DNA from: Cryoendolithus antarcticus
Taxonomy: Eukaryota; Ascomycota; Dothideomycetes; Cladosporiales; Cladosporiaceae
Length of the DNA: 64,000 bases
Assembly: GCA_002077065.1 (NCBI GenBank)
Contig: NAJO01000013.1
Span: forward strand, 744,001 to 808,000
Direction of reading: 5' to 3'
Shown: positions 56,559-64,000 of the stretch, piece after piece
How positions within the stretch are numbered: position 1 is the stretch's first letter
Layout: each line of letters begins with the position of its first letter
Translations under genes and position numbers: made by a program
The notes under the pieces: generated by a model
Seen by the model: only the letters and a program-made list of their open reading frames with translations
Database searches by the model: none
What the model was told of the DNA's origin: nothing

Positions 56559-59181
56559 TCACAACACCCCCTGCGCGTCCACCTCCGGCGTCCTCCTGTC
56601 CGCATAGCTCGCAATAATACTATCCGACACGCTCCTCGGCGTGCCTTCCATCTGCTTTACTCGTCCAGGCGTTCTGCTCACAGGCATCGGACTCGGACTC
56701 CTCGACATCGGAGGCTTAGGCAACTTCTTATGCGCACCAAGTGGCGTCTTCGATCGCGGAGGCGGACTCGTGGTATACTCCACTTGCGGTATTGGTGGCG
56801 ACATGCTCATGAGCGCTTGTTGGGTCACTGAAGCCACCGAGCGAGTCGGCGTCTTTGGTGTCTGCTGCGCAAGAGAGATGCCGAGTCCTGACGACGAAGT
56901 GGCGGATGGGATGTGCTTAGCGGAGAGGTCAGACAAGGACTGACTGCCGAAGCTTTGGCGGTCCGGTGTAGGGGGTAGCTCCACCCTGCCTCTACGGAGC
57001 TCCTCGATCTCCGCATGAGCTTTCTTGAGGTCTTTCTTGTAGCCTCGTACGTCGAGCTTGTACATAAGTATCTCTCGAACGCAGTGCTCCAGCTCCAGCT
57101 CCACAGAGGGTGCTACCGTGGTTGCACCGCGTGGAACTTTCGAGCCCGTCGATGAGAGCCTGCTCGCAACCAGCACTGCAGCTTCGGCATCGATCTGAGG
57201 GTTCGAAGTGTGCACTCTATCCACCGCCGACCGCGACTGCCGACGCAGCTCATTGTGGAGAAGCGAGCTGTACTTGTCGCAATCTTCTCTGATCGCATCC
57301 CTCTCTTGCTGTGTCGCGTTCACCAGGTTCTGCAACTGTGCACGTCTTTCCTGTTCTTGTGTGTAGCTTGCTGCTTGTTGCCTCACCTGTTCTTCCAAAT
57401 GCTGGATCCTCGTGTCTCTGTCGCGCAAATCTTGTTGCAGGCGCTGTACTTGCAGCAACAGAGGATCATTGCTCCATAACTGCAGACTCATGTCCGACGT
57501 CGTGCGCACATGCCTACGACGATCGTGCGTCTGATCCGAGTGCGTCGAGACTAACGATGCAAGAGATGTATTGCCGTAGAATTGATGACTTCGCGCCGAG
57601 TCCAGTTCCTTAGCGAGGGAGTCCTCTCGCTGCGTCAGTTGACTCACCTGCCTGCACGCTTCATGAAAGCCCTCTTGAACGTCCAGGCGCTCATGATTGG
57701 CTGCTGTGAGGCGATGCTGCAAGTCTTCCACAGCGTTGCGCAGAGACCGCTCGTTCTCTTTCGCCTTCCGGATGATGTCCTTCAGCTGCGTGATCCTCCG
57801 TTCGCTGCCATCAACGGCGTCGCGAAACTGATCGCGCTCACGCCGAAGCTCACCAGGATCCGTGTGTGACTTGCGGCATAGCGATAGCTTGCGCTTGAGC
57901 AATTCAGCTTCAGCAATGGCTTCTTGCGATGCGCGCTTTTCGTGCTCAAGAGTGAGCTCGAAAGATTTTCGAGTCGTGGCCGACGCGTCGGAAGTCAAAG
58001 GCCCTGCGAGTCTGTTCGTGACTTGGGCGGTATCGAGTGTAAGTCTCTGCTTCGTGTCTACTTGCGTAGTGTCCATTCCCCCCAGACTGATGCCTAGATT
58101 TCGACTTTCCAGGAAAGCGATGTAAGATTGATGAGAGGCGATCTCGTGAGCATGAGCTTGCTTCAGAGACGTCAAGTGGGCGACGTGAGATTCGCGCATG
58201 TTGGCCATTTGATACAATAAGATCGCCTCGGGATTGCTGGCAGTCCGGGATTGCTGGATCCTGTCTGAGCACTGATGCGAGGTCGTCGCCGCTGGGGCCA
58301 CGAGGGCGGTGTCGTCGTGCGTCTCACTATGGGCGTCGGAGGCTTGCAGCACTTGATCCGGCCACGGCTGTAGTACACTCATCGACGGTCGCTTGAAAGT
58401 GGATGTCGTCGCCCGTCGCGCCCGACTCTCTTGCTCCCGTGAGTCTTGCTCCCTCGAAAGCGGCATCGCCGAGGCGTGTGATCGAGCATGTTTTGAGAAA
58501 GCCGCAATAGACGGGCGAGCTGACATTGGCGCGAAAGGGAGGCCGATCGGTTGCCGCGGAGCATCGACAGACCTGCGAGGCGTAGTGTACGCTGGATGTG
58601 TTGACTCCTGGGGGCTCGTATGTGGACGCTCGATCGATCTCCCAATGACTGCATTAGTGAGATGCGAAAGGCCATTCTTCGGGTACTTCTCGTTCGGCAT
58701 CGATCCCGGAAGCTCCGCGGGCTCGGTATGTGGTGCCTCAGCCATTGGCGTTGGAGGTGCAGTCCGCGAGCGAGGGCGGCCATACATTGGCTGCAGGCTC
58801 TGCGCGCGCTGATGTAGTCTGTTGGAGACCTGCGGAGAGCGCAGCATGTCCTGCAATCATGTTAGTGTCGACGGATAGCTGCTCGCACAGGAGTACGCCT
58901 ACGTTGACCACATCAATTAAAGCGGTGGCCGATTGCACGGCAGCATCATGTAGCGCAATCGAGTTGTCCCTTCGTGCTCCATGCTGCAGAATATCCGTGC
59001 TCGAGTCAAGCCAAAGTGGCGGTGGCCTACGATGACTCCTGCTAGAGTCTTTCTTGCTGCGCTCGTAATCCAAACCTTTGAATGAGATGCACTCGATTGG
59101 GATCGGCACAACTCCGCGAGAGCGCATCGCCTCGTGCGCGCTCTTATCGCCTTTCGTCCATGTGAAGAATTTGCTCGACAT
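56559..59181 (-). CDS. Coiled-coil protein of unknown function, two or three exons
   Basis: Predicted protein of 856 aa. Exon 1 is 59181-58903 and exon 2 is 58850-56559. The intron (58902-58851) starts GTAGGC and ends ATTGCAG, with a good CACTAAC branch site. The start of the long frame has no suitable ATG, supporting the join. Residues 1-93 form a small ordered-looking region (KFFTWTKGDKSAHEAMRSRG). Then follow disordered basic Ser/Pro stretches and long coiled coils at about 310-520 and 570-690. The end is again Pro/Ser-rich. A further 5' exon is possible: 59469-59292 (ATG at 59469), with an intron from GTACTA to AGCAG and a correct phase, giving 60 more residues. I do not recognise the family. 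Confidence 0.65.
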
Positions 59182-59469
59182 AACTGCTAGGCTTTCGCAT
59201 CAAAGAAAAGAAAGTGAGGCAATCGAAGCGTGCATATTGCCGGTAGAGCAGAGAAGAGAAATGTACAAACCACTAGAGGGCTTGCTAGTACCTAGACGCA
59301 GTTCGACGCCTTCCCAAGGTCCCGCTGGGGCCAAGACGCCAGTATCGACGTAGGCGCCAGGGCAGATGCAGGCATGCTTCATCTTACCGCTACGGTCAAA
59401 GCCGCGCATGGGGCCACTAGGCGGATGGTGGGATGATGTGATGATGCCGAGCTTTAGCACAAGATACAT

Positions 59470-60107
59470 GGTCTGACGCGTGGGAATCGCGTGTAAGGAC
59501 GCCGCTAATGCCTGATTGAGTGGGTGGGAAGGACTGAAATGGTCCTCGGGAGGCAGGTGAAACACGATGGAACAGTAACAGAGATGCAGATGCGCTTATA
59601 GGACCAATGTAGAGTGATCAGACATGAGATGGGCGCTTGGAGTGGAGTTGGGAAGTGCACTGGGATCATGCTGAGTCACCAGCGGAACTCTAAATCTGGC
59701 CTGCGATGCGATATGTAGACTCAACCACGCACTGTTTCGATACCTTGCCCGTTGCGATAACCTGGTTGCCCACACAGCCACGGAACCAATACAACTCTAC
59801 AGCGACTCTGCATTACCCTGGCCTCTTCGTCGGCTGCTCACCGGTTTCGATCTCGGCCTGCTGACCGGAAATTTTGCTATCTGCAAGCTCAAGCCTCTCG
59901 GTCTCACGACCTGCATCGCCATATCTTTCTATTGTGGCTGTATAGCTCTCACCACAGTCTTGGCAGCTGTACTCTGCGGCGAGGCCTTGTACAGCAGCGC
60001 AGCCGCTGCATACACATTCCGAAGAGCAATCCACGTGGCTGTGAAAAAGGGCTTGACTGTGTATGTAACTTTATTGCGCACCAAAGCGTTGTCAGGGAGC
60101 TGTAAAT
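59470..60107. other. Divergent intergenic region
   Basis: Between the coiled-coil gene and the SNIP1/Pml1 gene. Short frames of up to about 73 codons have no motif. I see no RNA gene. It should hold both promoters. Confidence 0.4.
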
Positions 60108-61001
60108 ATGCCAGACTCACCGGAGCACGATCATCGGCGGTCTGGGCATCGTGAACGTAATGTTAGGTCTGATCGCAAAACCAATGACCGCCAACGCCAT
60201 CGCCGACACAGTACGCACAGCGACAGCGGCGATGCAAGGACATGCGGCAAACCGACAGACCGCCGAGACCTTTCACGAGAAAAGCCACGCGACACGCGAG
60301 ATGATGATGGCCATCGCAGCAAGCGCAGACGGAGGTCTCCTGAGGACTCACGCCATCGTCTCCAATCAAGATTACCAGACGATTCGCGTCGGCGAAGTCA
60401 CCACGTATCAAAGTCGAAGTCACCGCCTGCCCCTCGATCCCGAGCAGCGCTACCGTCACAAGATGACAGCTTTCGAGGTAACACTGGTGCGGACATGAAC
60501 TCCGATCAGCCTCAGATTGAAAAGCAGAAACCAAACTTCAAGCCCACCGGTCTACTGGCCAAGGAGGCTAACACAGTCACCGGTACGTCAACAGTCCTGA
60601 AGTATCACGAGCCAGCTGAAGCACGCAAGCCACCTACCAAAGAACAATGGCGTATGTACGTCTTCCGGAAGAAGGACCTACTTGACACCGTCTACCTTCA
60701 TCAACGTAGCTGCTGGCTAGTCGGACGAGATCAGAACGTGACGGACCTGACCCTCGATCATCCCAGCATCTCGAAGCAGCATGCGGTCATTCAGTTCAGA
60801 CACCGTACCTCTACCAATCAGTATGGTGACAAGTCCAGCAAGGTGAAACCCTACGTGATCGATTTGGAGAGCGCGAATGGAACGAAGCTGAATGGCGAGA
60901 GGGTCGAGGCAAGTCGGTATTTCGAGTTGGTCGATGGCGATGTTGTGTCGTTTGGTGACAGCGAACGGGAGTATGTCATGATGCTGCCTCCTCCAGCTTG
61001 A
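60108..61001 (+). CDS. FHA-domain splicing factor, SNIP1/Pml1-like (RES complex)
   Basis: A single-exon gene of 297 aa. Its relatives (human SNIP1, yeast Pml1) belong to the RES complex, which keeps unspliced pre-mRNA in the nucleus and helps spliceosome activation. Residues 1-130 are very rich in Arg, Asp and Ser, like RS/RD tails. A conserved linker (FKPTGLLAKEANT, LKYHEPAEARKP) leads into the FHA domain at about 185-292. It shows the phosphothreonine-binding features GRDQNVTDL, HPSISKQHAVIQF and ANGTKLNGERV. The protein ends just after the FHA domain, as in the family. Confidence 0.9.
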   Translation: MPDSPEHDHRRSGHRERNVRSDRKTNDRQRHRRHSTHSDSGDARTCGKPTDRRDLSREKPRDTRDDDGHRSKRRRRSPEDSRHRLQSRLPDDSRRRSHHVSKSKSPPAPRSRAALPSQDDSFRGNTGADMNSDQPQIEKQKPNFKPTGLLAKEANTVTGTSTVLKYHEPAEARKPPTKEQWRMYVFRKKDLLDTVYLHQRSCWLVGRDQNVTDLTLDHPSISKQHAVIQFRHRTSTNQYGDKSSKVKPYVIDLESANGTKLNGERVEASRYFELVDGDVVSFGDSEREYVMMLPPPA

Positions 61002-61263
61002 GTGGTGTATAACGAGCTGATCGACCGCGCGATGACTCCTACCTTGGGTAGGTTCGCTTTACATGAACATCACCACCTCTTCGTGACCGGATCGTGGGTC
61101 TCCCACTAGCGCCACAAGTGCCGAACGTGTCTCGGCAGTGGATTTGCGATGACGCCCATGCAGATGTACATCCGATGACTTTCTGCAAAGCGCGTTCGAA
61201 CATGCATAGTGTCATCGGCTTGTCCTTCGATATTGTCTTCCTCCTTTGTGTCTAGCGAGTGCA

Positions 61264-62412
61264 ATGATCACGACTTGTATGAGGCGTACCACAGCCATTC
61301 CACAAGGCAAAATCGTTTCGCGCACAAGACAGATAATCATATCCTCTCAGTGTCGTCCACAACATCAGCACAAGTCAGACGAAGCATCGTGTCCTCACTA
61401 CGCTACAAAGGCACGTCCTCCCACATTTTCAGCACCTGAAAAGTCGAAAGTCTCCTCGCGACCTGCGCCTAGCAATGCCCTTGTCACATTCACAGACGAG
61501 GTGAATCCTCCATTAAGCACCTGTCCTCCACCGCTTGATCTACCGATTCGCGGCGATGAGGCAGGCCCCGTATACTGGTTTCGCATCGGCCGCGCCTACG
61601 GCGGCTTCTACAAAGCCGGCCTCAAAGCTGTGTGGCACAATCACAAGGCCGCAAGCGCGCTCAAGAAGCGCATCTTCTCCGATCTCAAACAGCAGCCCCG
61701 ATCGCGGCAATGGAAGAGTATAAGAGAAGATGCCGTTTCGCAAGGGTTGGTGACAAGAGCGGAGTATCAGCTGCTTGAGAGGAACGCGTTCGATGTTGGG
61801 AAGCTGCCAATATTTGGTGTGTTGGTTCTGATATTTGGGGAGTGGCTACCTTTGCTTGTGCCCTTCATGCCAGGAGCAGTGCCGGGCACTTGTAGGATAC
61901 CGAAGCAGGTCAAGGGCATGCGGGAGAAGGCTGAGACGAGGAGGAGGGTGAGCTTCAGGCATGGCGTCGGGGCACCGGAGGTGGAGAACTTGGGGTTGGA
62001 CGAGGCTGGCAAGGAAAGCGGAGGGAAGAGCTGGCCGATGGCTCGGGCGAAGAATATCAAGAAGGTGCTACAAAAGCTACGGACGGATCAGCTACTGCAC
62101 ATGTCATCTTCGCTAGACCTGCACGGGTCAATCTGGGATCGCGTGCAGCTACCACCGCCTGGTGTTCTGCTTCGCCGTCGAGTGACAGACCGACTGCAGT
62201 CGGTGACTATGGACGATCAATTGCTTCTTCGTAATGGCGGAATCCAAAAGCTGTCTGGGCAAGAGTTGGCACTCGCCTGTGAGGAGCGAGGCATTGATGT
62301 TCTGCATGGGAGGACAGAGAAGCTGCAGGAGGCATTGAAGACTTGGCTGCAATGGCAGAAGGAGGACGGCGGGCGCGGCCGTGCGCTCATGAAGATGCTG
62401 TTCAATAGGTAA
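61264..62412 (+). CDS. LETM1-domain mitochondrial inner-membrane protein
   Basis: A single-exon gene of 382 aa from the ATG at 61264; the upstream frame lacks ATG. The N-terminus is basic with few acids (MITTCMRRTTAIPQGK, VSRTRQ), fitting mitochondrial import. A membrane span at about 178-200 (IFGVLVLIFGEWLPLLVPFM) is followed directly by the LETM1-type CRIPKQVKGMREKAE region. The C-terminal ribosome-binding-like domain ends with LSGQELALACEERGIDV and a helix. LETM1/Mdm38 proteins act in K+/H+ exchange and membrane insertion of mitochondrial translation products. This is a short version without the C-terminal coiled coils of Mdm38, so it may resemble the LETMD1 group. Confidence 0.78.
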   Translation: MITTCMRRTTAIPQGKIVSRTRQIIISSQCRPQHQHKSDEASCPHYATKARPPTFSAPEKSKVSSRPAPSNALVTFTDEVNPPLSTCPPPLDLPIRGDEAGPVYWFRIGRAYGGFYKAGLKAVWHNHKAASALKKRIFSDLKQQPRSRQWKSIREDAVSQGLVTRAEYQLLERNAFDVGKLPIFGVLVLIFGEWLPLLVPFMPGAVPGTCRIPKQVKGMREKAETRRRVSFRHGVGAPEVENLGLDEAGKESGGKSWPMARAKNIKKVLQKLRTDQLLHMSSSLDLHGSIWDRVQLPPPGVLLRRRVTDRLQSVTMDDQLLLRNGGIQKLSGQELALACEERGIDVLHGRTEKLQEALKTWLQWQKEDGGRGRALMKMLFNR

Positions 62413-62743
62413 GGTCAGTCAATGGTCAATGCTAGATCGACATGATCTGACTGCCTCCAGACCGAATGCCTGGCAATAGGCAGTGGACCTGTGATGGACA
62501 TGGCGCAAACCTTAGCTGATGGTGTGTATAACAGTGTACGATATCATAAGTTCGCTGGCTGGTATGACGGCGTCTACAAAATTCGATGACGGACTGATCT
62601 GGCTCACTCCAGTCGTCATACAAGCTTCTTGCTGGACGTGACAACAGCAGCAACGTCTAGTCAGACTATGTACGAATAGATACTGAAGCTACTTAATGAC
62701 CTCGGTTGCAATCATCCCTGATCAGCGTCACAAGGCAGTCCGT
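62413..62743. other. Short convergent intergenic region
   Basis: The region lies between the 3' ends of the LETM1 and catalase-like genes. I see no gene in these 330 bp. Confidence 0.4.
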
Positions 62744-64000
62744 TCAGGCGCCAACCTCAATGGTATTCGTCGCGTGCTGCAATGGCAAGCTCAACTGCGG
62801 CGCCGGGATCGGAGCCGGCACCTCATTGAGACTCGCCGGCTCAATGTAGTCCCTATGCCCGTTAACCTTCAGCCTCAGCTTCCTGCTCTCGGCATACACC
62901 ACGCGGCGCATTCTGTTCGTGCTCCCGAGGGGCTGGTGCTCCTTCAGTCCATGCCATGAGTTGACTGTAATGCGATCGTCCCACCACACTCTGAACTCTG
63001 GCAGCCAGCTATCCTGCGGCTCAAATTCGAGAGTCGCGATCTGCTCCATGCGGTACTTCTTCTCGTCCCACAGGATACCGATGTCGTCCACGGGCTGCTC
63101 GTCGAGATTCTGTAGCAGCTGCGCGCAGAAGGAGTAGGTGACTTTGTGGCGCATGTGGAAGTCGCGGGTGTGTTGGGAGAGGATGTTGATGGGGTCGTCC
63201 TCCTTGATCAAAGTCTTCTCGAGGGAGACCTGCTCGGTGGCGAGAGGGAAGACGCCGTATTTGGCTACGTAGTCACCATGCCTGTAAGCGCTCTGACTCC
63301 ACTGATTCATGGCCACCATATGCTGCCTCGGCAGACCACCAGCATATGTCGCTACATCGGCGTCAACTCTCTCGCCCTGTTCCTTGGCGAAGGTGGGCAG
63401 ATCGCTCCAGTTCCTCTCCAGCGAATCGGCAATATCGTAGGTTGTCTGTGGGTCGCGCAGCTCCAAGATCGGGTAGTTATTGAAGGTCCAGTCCTGGGTC
63501 TTCTTATCTTCACCCCATAGCTTCTCGCCCTCAATGCCAAAGATCTTCATGCCAATGCCACGCGGAGCAGAGATATTGTCCGGGACGAGCTTCGGGGTCA
63601 GGCTGGAGTATCGCATAATAACATCGTAGCTACCTGGCTTCGCGAACATGCCTTGAGCAAGGTGAGCTGGGAGATCGTCCTTGATGGTGAATTTACCGAG
63701 CACGCACTGCATTACCATACCGTCAGCTCTGCTGGTGTCTATACGGGCAAATTGAAGCTTACGCCTTGGGTCTTCAGATGTGTGCCTCGTAGACAATGCA
63801 TGTGCTCGTTGAAGTTCATCATCTGGAAGCGATTGAATTGCGCGGCGACCTCTTTGATCTTCTCTGCCTCGCCAGGTTGCTTGACCTCGACGCCCTCAGC
63901 ATCCCTACTAGAATCAGTGTTCATTCGGTTGCGGGTTTTCCGTCAAGCTGCTGACCATTTGATATACTCTCCAGGCGCGGGCTTGTCGTGGCCATTGGCT
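62744..64000 (-). CDS. Catalase-like heme protein, 5' end beyond the window
   Basis: Three exons are visible: 64000-63956 (partial), 63904-63763 and 63706-62744, giving about 383 residues. Introns start GTCAGC and GTAAGC. The splices recreate GEYIKW followed by DAEGVEVKQ, and THLKTQG followed by CVLGKFTI. The protein belongs to the small catalase-fold group that lacks the flavodoxin-like tail of large catalases. A His in RGTHLKTQ aligns with the catalytic His. MRYSSL and SAPRGIGMKIFG correspond to the catalase core. An Arg-x3-Tyr (RRVVY) near the C-terminus matches the heme-ligand motif. Relatives include catalases and fatty-acid peroxide-modifying enzymes, so peroxide removal is only likely. 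The start codon lies past position 64000. Confidence 0.8.

Overview
The window is nuclear DNA of a filamentous ascomycete, most likely a dothideomycete. I infer this from the many short (about 45-60 nt) GT..AG introns with CTRAY-like branch sites, Zn(II)2Cys6 and C2H2 regulators, 2EXR/F-box genes, a TRI12-type transporter, an intron-bearing tRNA, and Pezizomycotina-type versions of housekeeping genes. Genes lie on both strands without operons. I see no transposon, CRISPR array, rRNA gene or telomere. Exon joins are my own, from splice consensus, reading frame and family match; I had no transcript data.

Layout. 0-9 kb: APC2 (cell cycle), two tandem 2EXR genes (one frame-broken), galactose mutarotase and a Zn2Cys6 factor. 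9-12 kb: gene-poor, with one orphan 259-codon ORF. 12-20 kb: a head-to-head pair of membrane-traffic genes (DOP1 and MON1), then an intron-containing tRNA-Ser(UGA)-like gene. 20-25.5 kb: a secreted GH32 fructosidase with a palindromic pair of CreA-type sites upstream, a protein joining an LEA-like helix to a MAPEG membrane domain, and a decayed SDR gene. 26-34.4 kb: a second Zn2Cys6 factor, a frame-broken DUF1275 gene, HAUS1, a six-exon TRI12-type MFS transporter and a C2H2 factor. 34.4-37.3 kb: gene-poor. 37-48 kb: an F-box protein, a disordered hypothetical, a head-to-head mitochondrial pair (CBP6/UQCC2-like and mitochondrial IF2 carrying three CCHC zinc knuckles), a LACTB2-like metallo-beta-lactamase and a BTB protein. 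48-64 kb: a Sec7-PH Arf exchange factor, a decayed secreted Ser/Thr-rich gene, a coiled-coil protein, the SNIP1/Pml1 FHA protein, a LETM1-domain protein and the 3' part of a catalase-like gene that runs off the right edge.

Most genes are unrelated housekeeping loci, and I find no convincing biosynthetic cluster or new defence system. The most notable points are the LEA-MAPEG fusion, the zinc-knuckle mitochondrial IF2 and its shared promoter with an assembly-factor gene, the CreA double site before the fructosidase, and four genes broken by single-base changes beside very long intact ORFs. The last point suggests either real gene decay or local assembly indels.
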